64,000 nt of DNA from Gordonia gummivorans (GTDB lineage: Bacteria > Actinomycetota > Actinomycetes > Mycobacteriales > Mycobacteriaceae), in assembly GCF_022513585.1 (NCBI RefSeq), contig NZ_JAKWBF010000010.1, forward strand, positions 62,001-126,000, read 5' to 3'. Of this stretch, positions 39,592-48,033 are shown piece by piece (position 1 is the stretch's first letter; each line of letters starts with the position of its first letter). Under the pieces are notes generated by a model, which was not told the DNA's origin, ran no database searches, and saw only the letters and a list, made by a program, of their open reading frames with translations. The translations under genes were made by a program, and so were the position numbers.

Positions 39592-40902
39592 ATGACCCCT
39601 CACCTCGTCTCGAGTGCAGACAGCAGCGTCACACCAGCCACCCAGCGCCTCATCCGCGACCGGGTCGTCGGGCAGAGTCTGCCCGCGCCCTTCTACGTCG
39701 ACGACGAGTTCTTCACGCTCGATCTCGACGAGGTGTTCTCCAAACGCTGGATCTTCGTCGCCACCGAGGCCGAGATCCGCGAGCCGGGCGACTACGTGAC
39801 CATCGACTTCGGCACCCGTTCGGTCATCATCGCCCGCGACGACGACGGCCGAATCAAGGCGCACCACAACGTGTGTCGTCACCGCGGGGCCCGACTGCTC
39901 ACCGAGCCGAGTGGCTCGACCGGCACAATCGTATGCACCTACCACTCCTGGACCTATGGGATGGACGGCCGGCTGATGTTCGCCGAGGCCCAGGCACCGG
40001 GCTTCCAGAAGTCCTGCTACACATTGCGTTCGGTCCACGTACGATCGATCGCCGGCCTCATCTTCATCTGCCTGGCTGCGGACCCGCCCACCGACATCGA
40101 TGATGTCGCCGAGATCGTCGAGCCGTACCTTGCCCCGCACCGTCTCGCCGAGGCGAAGGTCGCAAAGCAGACCGACCTCGTCGAAGACGGCAATTGGAAA
40201 CTCACGATGGAGAACAACCGTGAGTGCTACCACTGCGCGGGGCATCCGGAACTGCTCAACGTCTTCTTCCCGACATGGGGTTACAGCACCGACGACGCAA
40301 TCCCCGCGCGACTCGAACCCGTCTTCGCTCGCTACCGGAAGGCCACCGCGGAGGCGAGAGAGGTGTGGGATTCCTACGGCCTTCCTCACCCTCGCATCGA
40401 GCAGCTGGACACGCGCACAACGGGTTTCCACATCGAGCGTGATGCCATGGACCTCGCCGGAGAGTCGTTCACACTCGACGGCACGGCGGCCTGTACACGT
40501 CTGCTGACCGACATGGACGAAAAGCGCCTCGGGCGGCTGTCGATGCACCTGCAGCCCAACATGTGGTTGCACGTCACGAGTGACCACGCTGTGCTGTTCT
40601 CGGCGATCCCGCTCGCCGCGGACAAGACCGTCGTGCGCACCACCTGGCTGGTGCACGCCGACGCGGTGGAAGGCATCGACTACGACCTCGATCGCCTGAC
40701 CTCCGTGTGGGAGATCACCAACCAGCAGGATGCCGACCTCGTTGCGCTTGCCCAGCAGGGCATCCGCAGCCCCGCCTACGAGCCTGGTCCCTACGGTCCG
40801 TCCGAGTTCCAGGTCGAGGCATTCGTCAACTGGTACATCACCACTTTGCGCACCAACCTCGGAATACCCTCCATTGCAGCGCCAACGGGGCAGACCGCGT
40901 GA
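39592..40902 (+). CDS. gbcA: glycine betaine monooxygenase, Rieske oxygenase subunit (GbcA-like)
   Basis: A 436-residue Rieske non-haem iron oxygenase. The 2Fe-2S ligands are Cys95, His97 (VCRHRGA), Cys115 and His118 (CTYHSW). The mononuclear iron site is in ENNRECYHCAGHPELLN. It begins the operon and is followed by a ferredoxin-type reductase. With dimethylglycine and sarcosine oxidase genes downstream, betaine is the best substrate call: GbcA-type enzymes demethylate glycine betaine to dimethylglycine and release formaldehyde. Carnitine or stachydrine demethylases share the fold. The ATG at 39592 is chosen from homology; an in-frame upstream ATG at 39454 falls within the promoter. Confidence 0.88.
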   Translation: MTPHLVSSADSSVTPATQRLIRDRVVGQSLPAPFYVDDEFFTLDLDEVFSKRWIFVATEAEIREPGDYVTIDFGTRSVIIARDDDGRIKAHHNVCRHRGARLLTEPSGSTGTIVCTYHSWTYGMDGRLMFAEAQAPGFQKSCYTLRSVHVRSIAGLIFICLAADPPTDIDDVAEIVEPYLAPHRLAEAKVAKQTDLVEDGNWKLTMENNRECYHCAGHPELLNVFFPTWGYSTDDAIPARLEPVFARYRKATAEAREVWDSYGLPHPRIEQLDTRTTGFHIERDAMDLAGESFTLDGTAACTRLLTDMDEKRLGRLSMHLQPNMWLHVTSDHAVLFSAIPLAADKTVVRTTWLVHADAVEGIDYDLDRLTSVWEITNQQDADLVALAQQGIRSPAYEPGPYGPSEFQVEAFVNWYITTLRTNLGIPSIAAPTGQTA

Positions 40903-42035
40903 CCGGCGCCGGGAGCGAAGCGAGCGGGCCGAATGTCACCGGCGCCGGGAGCGAAGCGAGCGGGCCGAATGGGAACAAGCCACGACCCACCGATCATCTC
41001 CTTGCCTGTGTCGATCGCAGCGACACCACCCGAGAGATGGCGACCTTCACTTTCCGGGTTCTCCCACACATCGCGGACGGGGAAGGCGGCGAGGAGGATT
41101 CGCAGACGATTGCCTTCGAGCCGGGACAGTTCTTGTCGTTCACCCTCGACATCGACGGACGTTCGGTCCAGCGCTGCTACAGCATCTCATCACCGCCGAC
41201 GCGGCCGGGTACCTTGTCCATCTCCGTCAAACGTGTTGCCGGTGGCCATGTCTCGAACTGGCTGCACGACAACATGGCACCGGGGATGGTGATCGCGGCC
41301 AGCGGCCCCCTGGGCCGGTTCACCTACACTGCCCGTCCTGCCGAGAAGTACCTCTTCATCTCCGCGGGCAGCGGGATCACACCGGTGATGTCGATGGTTC
41401 GTGCCATCACCGACGCCAACGCTCCCACCGACATCGTCTTCGTCCACAGCGCGCGCAGTGTCGACGACATCCCGTTCCGCGACGAACTCGAAGACCTCGC
41501 ACAGCGGCATCCCAACCTCACTCTCGCGTTCGCCGCCACCCGCATGCCCGACGACGAGCTCCCGGAATGGACAGGTCATCGCGGCCGCGTCGATCGCGCG
41601 ATGATCGAACGTGTCTGCCCCGAGCTTGCCGATCGCATCGTATTCCTCTGTGGACCAGGACAGTTCCGCAGCGGCGTCCGCTCCGCACTCGTTGCGGCCG
41701 GGGGCGACCTCGCACTCATCCACGAGGAGAGTTTCGGCAGCCGGATGCCCACCGTGCCGCCGGACGACGATGCCGGAGTCGTCGTCGACTTCACCCGCCG
41801 CGCACGACGTATCACCGTGACTCCAGGCACCACGATCCTCGCCGCGGCGGCCGCGGCAGGTGTCACCCTGCCGTCGACGTGCGGCATGGGTCTGTGCGGA
41901 TCGTGCAAGGTGGTCAAGTTGTCCGGCGATGTCGTCATGAATCATCAGGGCGGAATCCGCGCCCGTGAGATCTCACAGGGCAAGATCCTGCTCTGCTGCT
42001 CCGAACCACTCTCCCCGGTCGAGATCGACTTCTGA
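40899..42035 (+). CDS. gbcB: glycine betaine monooxygenase reductase subunit (GbcB-like) with repeat-derived N-terminus
   Basis: A 378-residue ferredoxin reductase. The GTG at 40899 overlaps the gbcA stop (GTGA). The first 25 residues are two copies of the R4 unit ([12 protein letters not shown] twice). The usual reductase then follows: the FAD-binding motif RCYSISSPP, the NAD site [26 protein letters not shown], and a C-terminal plant-type 2Fe-2S domain with CGMGLCGSC and a fourth Cys in KILLCCSEP. It feeds electrons from NAD(P)H to GbcA. Homologues begin near [15 protein letters not shown]-like sequence, so the repeat is an addition at the very N-terminus. Confidence 0.88.
   Translation: MTGAGSEASGPNVTGAGSEASGPNGNKPRPTDHLLACVDRSDTTREMATFTFRVLPHIADGEGGEEDSQTIAFEPGQFLSFTLDIDGRSVQRCYSISSPPTRPGTLSISVKRVAGGHVSNWLHDNMAPGMVIAASGPLGRFTYTARPAEKYLFISAGSGITPVMSMVRAITDANAPTDIVFVHSARSVDDIPFRDELEDLAQRHPNLTLAFAATRMPDDELPEWTGHRGRVDRAMIERVCPELADRIVFLCGPGQFRSGVRSALVAAGGDLALIHEESFGSRMPTVPPDDDAGVVVDFTRRARRITVTPGTTILAAAAAAGVTLPSTCGMGLCGSCKVVKLSGDVVMNHQGGIRAREISQGKILLCCSEPLSPVEIDF
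40905..40976 (+). repeat. R4 36-bp tandem repeat array B (2 copies) at the start of gbcB
   Basis: Units at 40905 and 40941, GGCGCCGGGAGCGAAGCGAG plus CGGGCCGAATGTCACC; the last six bases of unit 2 are GGGAAC. Reads [12 protein letters not shown] in the gbcB frame, the same phase as arrays A and C. Confidence 0.95.
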
Positions 42036-42064
42036 TGAGAGATCGACTTGTGAAAGGGACGACG

Positions 42065-43276
42065 ATGCAACAGCCCGAACATCCCGGCCACCTGTGGCGC
42101 AACCCCGACCCCAAACCCTCCTACGACGTTGTCATCGTCGGCGGCGGAGGACACGGGCTCGCGACCGCGCACTACTTGGCGCGCAACCACGGAATCACCA
42201 ACGTCGCAGTGCTGGAACGTGGTTGGCTGGCCGGCGGCAACATGGCCCGCAACACGACGCTCATCCGGTCCAACTACCTGTGGGACGAGAGCGCCGGCAT
42301 CTACGAGCACTCGCTGAAGCTGTGGGAGACACTCGAGGAGGAACTGGGCTACCCGATCCTGTTCAGCCAGCGCGGAGTTCTCAATCTCGCGCACACCGAG
42401 CAGGACGTCCGCGATAGCGTCCGACGCGTGGAAGCCAACCGCCTCAACGGAATAGACGCGCAGTGGCTCGATCCCAAGCAGGTCGCCGAGGTGTGTCCGA
42501 TCGTCAACACCTCGCAGGACATCCGCTACCCCGTGCTGGGCGCGACCTTCCAGCCACGTGGTGGTATCGCCAAGCACGACTATGTCGCTTGGGGATTCGC
42601 GCGCCGGGCGAGCGAGGCCGGTGTCGACATCATCCAGAATTGCGAGGTCACCGGGTTCGTCACCGACGGCGGACGCGTCACCGCGGTCGAGACCAGCCTC
42701 GGGCGCATCGGAGCGGGTACCGTCGCCCTGTGCGCCGCCGGGCACACGTCGACACTCACCGACCAACTCGGCATCCCGGTCCCCGTGCAGAGCCATCCAT
42801 TGCAGGCGTTGGTCTCCGAACTGCTCGAACCCGTCCACCCGACGGTCGTCATGTCCAACGCGGTTCATGTCTATGTGTCCCAGGCACACAAGGGCGAACT
42901 GGTCATGGGAGCGGGCGTGGACTCGTACAACGGCTACGGCCAGCGCGGCGCCTTCCACATCATCGAGCGTCAGATGGCGGCCGCCGTCGAGTTGTTCCCC
43001 ATCTTCGGCCGTGCCCGGCTCTTGCGGACCTGGGGTGGCATCGTCGACGTCACACCCGACGCCTCACCGATCGTCGGCGCCACCCCCTTCGACAACGTGT
43101 ACCTCAACTGTGGTTGGGGAACAGGCGGATTCAAGGCCACCCCGGGTGTGGGGTGGTGCATGGCGCACACCGTCGCCACCGGTCGGCCACACGAGATCAA
43201 CGCACCTTTCACCCTCGACCGTTTCGTCACCGGCGCACTCATCGACGAACACGGCGCAGCCGCCGTCGCACACTGA
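42065..43276 (+). CDS. soxB: sarcosine oxidase subunit beta
   Basis: A 403-residue flavoprotein (413 if started at the ATG at 42035). The FAD fold [19 protein letters not shown] starts near 22. [14 protein letters not shown] and the C-terminal [16 protein letters not shown] are hallmarks of heterotetrameric sarcosine oxidase beta, which carries FAD and covalent FMN and oxidises sarcosine. The start at 42065 is preferred for its GAAAGGGA site five bases upstream and because relatives begin with [16 protein letters not shown]. It is followed by soxD after 22 bp. Confidence 0.93.
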   Translation: MQQPEHPGHLWRNPDPKPSYDVVIVGGGGHGLATAHYLARNHGITNVAVLERGWLAGGNMARNTTLIRSNYLWDESAGIYEHSLKLWETLEEELGYPILFSQRGVLNLAHTEQDVRDSVRRVEANRLNGIDAQWLDPKQVAEVCPIVNTSQDIRYPVLGATFQPRGGIAKHDYVAWGFARRASEAGVDIIQNCEVTGFVTDGGRVTAVETSLGRIGAGTVALCAAGHTSTLTDQLGIPVPVQSHPLQALVSELLEPVHPTVVMSNAVHVYVSQAHKGELVMGAGVDSYNGYGQRGAFHIIERQMAAAVELFPIFGRARLLRTWGGIVDVTPDASPIVGATPFDNVYLNCGWGTGGFKATPGVGWCMAHTVATGRPHEINAPFTLDRFVTGALIDEHGAAAVAH

Positions 43277-43298
43277 TCCCAAACGGAGACCACCAGCC

Positions 43299-43571
43299 AT
43301 GCAGATGATCCCCTGCCCGCACTGCGGACCACGCGAGGAGACCGAGTTCCATTACGGTGCCGCCGCGGGCATCGCCTATCCGGCCGACCCTGCCGCGCTC
43401 GACGACACAGCCTGGGCGCACTACCTGTTCTTCCGCCCCAATCCCAAAGGTGTGCTGCGTGAACGGTGGTGCCACAGCGCCGGGTGCCGGCAGTGGTTCA
43501 CCGTCGAGCGAGACACCGTGTCGTACGCCGTCACCGACCGTCCCCTCCCGTCGCGCGAGGTGAACCAATGA
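43299..43571 (+). CDS. soxD: sarcosine oxidase subunit delta
   Basis: A 90-residue zinc-binding subunit: MIPCPHCGPREETEFHYGA with the first Cys pair and WCHSAGCRQWFTVERDT with the second; these bind the structural zinc of the heterotetramer. Size is typical. The ATG follows a GGAG ribosome-binding site, and the stop overlaps the soxA start (ATGA). Confidence 0.95.
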   Translation: MQMIPCPHCGPREETEFHYGAAAGIAYPADPAALDDTAWAHYLFFRPNPKGVLRERWCHSAGCRQWFTVERDTVSYAVTDRPLPSREVNQ

Positions 43572-46500
43572 GCAACCAGTTCCGTACCGCGAGTGGTGGC
43601 CGCATTGATCGTGACCGCCCGATCGACTTCGTCTTCGACGGCACCACCTACACCGGGTATGCCGGCGACACCCTGGCATCGGCGCTGCTGGCCAACGGGA
43701 TTCGCCCCGTCACCACCAGTGTGAACCTCGGCCGCCCTCGTGGCATCACCGGATCGTGGGCCGAGGACCCGACAGCGCAGGTCGGCATCGACGCACCTTT
43801 TGCCGAACCGATGGTTCCTGCCACGACGGTCGAGTTGTGTCCGGGTCTCGTGGCGCGCGGCGTGCCGGGTCGGGGCACGCTCTCCGCCGATCCCGACAAC
43901 GCCCGCTACGATGCCCTGCACCACCATCCGGACGTCCTCGTCATCGGCGCGGGCGCAGCGGGTTTGATGGCTGCACTCATCTCGGCTCGCGCGGGCCTCG
44001 AGGTGTTACTCGTCGACGATCGGGCCGAACCCGGCGGGGCCACCCCGTGGGCACCGTGGGTCGAGCACGCCGTGGCGGAGTTCGACGCGTTCCCCGAGAC
44101 GCGCCGACTTGTCCGTACCACTGCATTCGGTGGCTACGACGACGGATTCGTCCTTGCTGTCGAACGACGCACAGACCACTTCGGTGTCGATGCGCCGACA
44201 CATCTGTCCCGGCAGCGGGTGCACCGAATCCGGGCTCGACGCATCATCGTTGCCACGGGTTCGCACGAGCGTCCGATCGTGTTCGCCGACAACGACCTTC
44301 CCGGCGTGATGCTGGCCGGTTCGGCTCTCGACCACCTCCGCCGGCACGGTGTGCTGGTCGGCAGTCGCGCCGTTGTGTTCACCGCATGCGATTCCGCCTA
44401 CGACGCTGCGTTCGCGCTCGCCGAAGCCGGGGTCGAGGTGCCGGCCATCGTCGACGTGCGGCCGGTCGTGTCGGCCGATCTCGTGGAAACCGCGCGGCGA
44501 CTCGGTATTCCGCTGCACACCGACGCCGTGGTGCGTCGTGCCATCGGCGACGATGCTGTGGTCGGCGCAGAGATCACCGGCGCCGGGAGCGGAGCAAGCG
44601 GGCCGAATGTCACCGGCGCCGGGAGCGGAGCGAGCGGGCCGAATGTCACCGGCGCCGGGAGCGGAGCGAGCGGGCCGAATGTCACCGGCGCCGGGAGCGG
44701 AGCGAGCGGGCCGAATGTCACCGGCGCCGGGAGCGGAGCGAGCGGGCCGAATGTCACCAGCTCTGGAATCGAGGCGTCCTTCACCATCGACTGCGACACG
44801 CTCCTGGTCAGCGGTGGATGGAATCCGGCCGCGCACCTGTGGAGCCAGCTGCGTGGTGCCATCGACTTCGACGAGCACTTGGGTGCCTTCGTCCCCACTG
44901 GATCTGTACCGAACACCGAGATCGTCGGGGCTGCAGCGGGTCTACTTACGGTCCAGGGTTGCCTCGCCGACGGGCGGCGCGGTGCGCTGGCAACCCTGCT
45001 CTCGTTGGGCACGGTGCTCCCCGAGTTCCGTGCGGTCCCCCGCGTCGACGAACGGACCCCTGCGGCCACCGCTGTCTGCTGGCGCGTCCCGGGAGATCCG
45101 GACACCGCGACCACGTCGTTCGTCGACCTGCAGCGTGACGCCACCGTCGCCGACATCGCACGCGCGATCGGTGCCGGTATGCGTTCGGTGGAGCATGTGA
45201 AGCGCTACACCACCATCGGGACCGGACACGACCAGGGCAAGACATCGGGCGTCCTCGCCTCGGGTATCGTCGCGGAACTCCTCGGCATCCCCGTCGGCGA
45301 TGCGGGAACCACCACCTTCCGACCGCCGTACACGCCGGCGTCTTTCGCCGCTCTCGCCGGTCGTGCGCGCGGCGAGCTCTACGATCCGGTGCGCCGAACA
45401 CCTGTTCATGAGTGGCATGTCGACCGGGGTGCAGTCTTCGAGGACGTCGGTCAGTGGAAGCGGCCCCGCTACTATCCACGCGGCGGGGAGGATATGGATT
45501 CCGCGGTGCTGCGCGAATGTGCCGCTGTCCGAAGCGGAGTCGGCATCCTCGACGGCTCCACCCTGGGTGTCATCGACGTCGCCGGGCCCGATGCCGGCGT
45601 CTTCCTGGACCTGCTCTACACCAACATGATGAGCAGTCTGGCCGTCGGCAAGGTCCGCTACGGCGTGATGTGCGGCCCCGACGGGATGGTGCGCGACGAC
45701 GGTACCGTGCTCCGCGCCGCCGACGATCGCTACACCGTCTACACGACCACCGGAAACGCGGCCGCCATCCTCGACTGGATGGAGGAATGGCATCAAACCG
45801 AATGGCCGCACCTGCGTGTCTTCACCACCTCACTGACCGACCAGGTCGCCACCTTCCCCGTCGTCGGTCCTCGTTCGCGCGACGTCGTCGGGACCGTCTT
45901 CGCGCAGCTCGATGTCAGCAACGACGCCTTCGAGTTCATGGGCTGGCGCGACACCACTTTCGGTCGCGTTCCCGTTCGCATCGCTCGGATCAGTTTCTCC
46001 GGCGAACTCGCCTTCGAGGTCAACGTGGATGCCGGCCACGCCAGGGCCGTGTGGGACGCACTCATCACCGCCGGTGAGCCGCATGGGATCACGCCATACG
46101 GCACCGAGACGATGCACGTCCTGCGCGCCGAGAAGGGCTATCCGATCATCGGGCAAGACACCGATGGAACGGTCAGCCCGCACGATCTCGGGATGTCCTG
46201 GGTGGTGTCGAAGCGCAAGCCCGACTTCATCGGCAAGCGCTCGTTCGCCCGCGCGTCCAACCACGACCCTCGCCGCAAGCAGCTCGTCGGATTGCTCCCC
46301 ACCGACCGGGTCACGCGGCTACCGGAGGGGTCGCAGATCATCGGCTACTCCGACGACCGCAGATTGCCGCCACCGCCGATTCCGATGCTGGGTCACGTCA
46401 CGTCGAGCTACCAGAGCGCCGAACTGGGAAGACCGTTCGCGCTCGCACTCCTCCAGGGCGGATCGGCCTTGATCGGTGAGCGCCTCGACGTCCCCATTGG

Positions 46501-46573
46501 CGATGTCTTGTGCGAAGTCGAGGTCACCTCAACAGTTTTCGTCGATGCGCAAGGAGAACGCCGCGATGGATGA
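43568..46573 (+). CDS. soxA: sarcosine oxidase subunit alpha with in-frame 36-bp repeat array
   Basis: A 1001-residue subunit, about 35-60 longer than usual. It has an N-terminal ferredoxin-like fold (YAGDTLASALLANGIRPV), the dinucleotide fold VIGAGAAGLMAALISARAG near residue 125, a second NAD site, and a C-terminal folate-binding aminomethyltransferase domain (MRSVEHVKRYTTIGTG; GILDGSTLGVIDVAGPDA; GVMCGPDGMVRDDGT). Residues ~338-397 are five copies of GAGSGASGPNVT, inserted between VVGAEI and the strand before LLVSGGWNPA. The frame is intact on both sides, so an active subunit is expected. The insertion is in the NAD-binding half at a surface-loop position. Confidence 0.94.
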   Translation: MSNQFRTASGGRIDRDRPIDFVFDGTTYTGYAGDTLASALLANGIRPVTTSVNLGRPRGITGSWAEDPTAQVGIDAPFAEPMVPATTVELCPGLVARGVPGRGTLSADPDNARYDALHHHPDVLVIGAGAAGLMAALISARAGLEVLLVDDRAEPGGATPWAPWVEHAVAEFDAFPETRRLVRTTAFGGYDDGFVLAVERRTDHFGVDAPTHLSRQRVHRIRARRIIVATGSHERPIVFADNDLPGVMLAGSALDHLRRHGVLVGSRAVVFTACDSAYDAAFALAEAGVEVPAIVDVRPVVSADLVETARRLGIPLHTDAVVRRAIGDDAVVGAEITGAGSGASGPNVTGAGSGASGPNVTGAGSGASGPNVTGAGSGASGPNVTGAGSGASGPNVTSSGIEASFTIDCDTLLVSGGWNPAAHLWSQLRGAIDFDEHLGAFVPTGSVPNTEIVGAAAGLLTVQGCLADGRRGALATLLSLGTVLPEFRAVPRVDERTPAATAVCWRVPGDPDTATTSFVDLQRDATVADIARAIGAGMRSVEHVKRYTTIGTGHDQGKTSGVLASGIVAELLGIPVGDAGTTTFRPPYTPASFAALAGRARGELYDPVRRTPVHEWHVDRGAVFEDVGQWKRPRYYPRGGEDMDSAVLRECAAVRSGVGILDGSTLGVIDVAGPDAGVFLDLLYTNMMSSLAVGKVRYGVMCGPDGMVRDDGTVLRAADDRYTVYTTTGNAAAILDWMEEWHQTEWPHLRVFTTSLTDQVATFPVVGPRSRDVVGTVFAQLDVSNDAFEFMGWRDTTFGRVPVRIARISFSGELAFEVNVDAGHARAVWDALITAGEPHGITPYGTETMHVLRAEKGYPIIGQDTDGTVSPHDLGMSWVVSKRKPDFIGKRSFARASNHDPRRKQLVGLLPTDRVTRLPEGSQIIGYSDDRRLPPPPIPMLGHVTSSYQSAELGRPFALALLQGGSALIGERLDVPIGDVLCEVEVTSTVFVDAQGERRDG
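44579..44758 (+). repeat. R4 36-bp tandem repeat array C (5 copies) inside soxA
   Basis: Five 36-bp units at 44579, 44615, 44651, 44687 and 44723: GGCGCCGGGAGCGGAGCGAG plus CGGGCCGAATGTCACC. Only unit 1 differs (GCAAGC for GCGAGC). All encode GAGSGASGPNVT. Confidence 0.97.
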
Positions 46574-47141
46574 ACTCACCATGGCCACCCCGCTGACCGC
46601 GTGGGCCGACCGGTTCGCGTCGCACGCCCCGGCGGTACTGCTGGCCGAAACCCCTTGCGCGCAAGTCAGTGTGCGCACCGACGACGCTGAGGCGATCAGT
46701 CGGCTCGGACTTCCCGGGGTCTGCCGCATCACACGTGATCGCCGCGGATCGGAAACCGCTGTGTGGCTCGGGCCCGACGAGTGGCTGTTGACGTCGACAC
46801 ACCGGACATCATCAGAGTGGCTCGCCGAGGTGGAGCGTCGTGCCGGAGCGAGCTGCTATGTCTCCGACGTCTCGGGCCAGCGAACACGCGTCGAACTCGG
46901 CGGCGCTCATGCGAGAACGATTCTCGCTCACGGTTGCTCCATCGACCTGTCTCCCCGCTCTTTCGCTCCCGACGAGGTGGCGCAGACCCTGATCGCCCAG
47001 ACCGGAGTCATTCTGCATCGCAGCGAAGACCACGAACGGTTTGTGCTCTATGTGCGCAGCTCGTTTGCCGAGCACCTCGCCGCGTGGCTCGTCGACGCCG
47101 CCCACGAGTATGTCCATCCACTACCGACGCCCGGGAGTTGA
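46566..47141 (+). CDS. soxG: sarcosine oxidase subunit gamma
   Basis: A 191-residue subunit: VCRITRDRRGSETAVWLGPDEWLL, SCYVSDVSGQRTRVELGGAHARTILAHG and CSIDLSPRSF are characteristic SoxG segments, and QTGVILHRS follows. It completes the SoxBDAG heterotetramer. Its ATG overlaps the soxA stop by 8 bp. Length is usual for the family. purU follows after two bases. Confidence 0.92.
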   Translation: MDELTMATPLTAWADRFASHAPAVLLAETPCAQVSVRTDDAEAISRLGLPGVCRITRDRRGSETAVWLGPDEWLLTSTHRTSSEWLAEVERRAGASCYVSDVSGQRTRVELGGAHARTILAHGCSIDLSPRSFAPDEVAQTLIAQTGVILHRSEDHERFVLYVRSSFAEHLAAWLVDAAHEYVHPLPTPGS

Positions 47142-47143
47142 CC

Positions 47144-47992
47144 ATGTCTCACGTGTTCACACTGACACTGCGCTGCCCGTCCCGCGCCGGGATCATGCAT
47201 GCCATCAGTTCCTTTCTCTACAGCCACGGCTGCGAGGTGATCGATCACCGGCAGTTCGACGACCCGGTGACCCACACCCTGTTCGTGCGAACCGAATTCA
47301 CGTCAGCGCGCACCTCCACCGGCGCGGAACTCGCCGCCGCCTTCGACTACCTCGCGACCGGGCTCGACGCCGCCTACGAGGTCAGTGACAACAGTCCGCA
47401 GCGCATCCTGGTGATGGTGTCCACCCTCGGGCACTGCCTCAATGATCTCATCTTCCGCTGGCGCGCAGGCACTCTCGGTGGCGAGCTGGTCGGGGCGGTA
47501 TCCAATCACACCGAGCTCGCCCCGATGGCCGAATCCGCAGGCCTCCCGTTCCACCACATACCCGTCGCACCGGATACCAAGTCGAGCGCGGAGACCGAGA
47601 TGCTGAGCCTGGTCGATCGATACGACGCCGACCTGGTGGTGCTGGCCCGATACATGCAGATCCTGTCCGACGAGACCTGCTCGGCGCTACGCGGAAGAGT
47701 AATCAACATTCACCATTCGTTCCTCCCGGGATTCAAGGGCGCCAAGCCCTATCACCAGGCACATGAACGCGGCGTCAAGTACGTCGGCGCCACCGCGCAT
47801 TACGTGACACCGGATCTCGACGAAGGACCGATCATCGAGCAGGAAGTGATCCGCATCGATCACGCACACGACCCGCGGCGACTGGCAACTGTCGGAAGCG
47901 ATGCCGAGGCACTTGCCCTGTCCCGCGCGGTGCGCTGGCACGCCGAGCGGCGCGTCCTCATGAACGGCACCAGCACCGTCGTCTTCTGTTGA
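47144..47992 (+). CDS. purU: formyltetrahydrofolate deformylase
   Basis: A 282-residue enzyme. The N-terminal ACT domain (FTLTLRCPSRAGIMHAISSFL) leads to a formyltransferase fold with the HHSFLPGFKGAKPY motif and the catalytic Asp in TPDLDEGPIIEQ. It hydrolyses 10-formyl-tetrahydrofolate to formate and free folate. In a demethylation operon this regenerates folate after the one-carbon unit is oxidised. The ATG is two bases after the soxG stop. The open frame extends further upstream but only as antisense-like sequence within soxG. Confidence 0.94.
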   Translation: MSHVFTLTLRCPSRAGIMHAISSFLYSHGCEVIDHRQFDDPVTHTLFVRTEFTSARTSTGAELAAAFDYLATGLDAAYEVSDNSPQRILVMVSTLGHCLNDLIFRWRAGTLGGELVGAVSNHTELAPMAESAGLPFHHIPVAPDTKSSAETEMLSLVDRYDADLVVLARYMQILSDETCSALRGRVINIHHSFLPGFKGAKPYHQAHERGVKYVGATAHYVTPDLDEGPIIEQEVIRIDHAHDPRRLATVGSDAEALALSRAVRWHAERRVLMNGTSTVVFC

Positions 47993-48033
47993 TCCCGTCT
48001 TCAGTTGATCCCGATCCCCCAGAAGGATTCCTC

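Noticed and set aside
44579-44758. CRISPR array
   Set aside because: The 36-bp units are contiguous with no spacers, are in a coding frame, and no cas genes are present.
46763-47143. PurU with a long N-terminal extension
   Set aside because: The upstream open frame overlaps soxG in another frame; the ACT domain begins right after the ATG at 47144.
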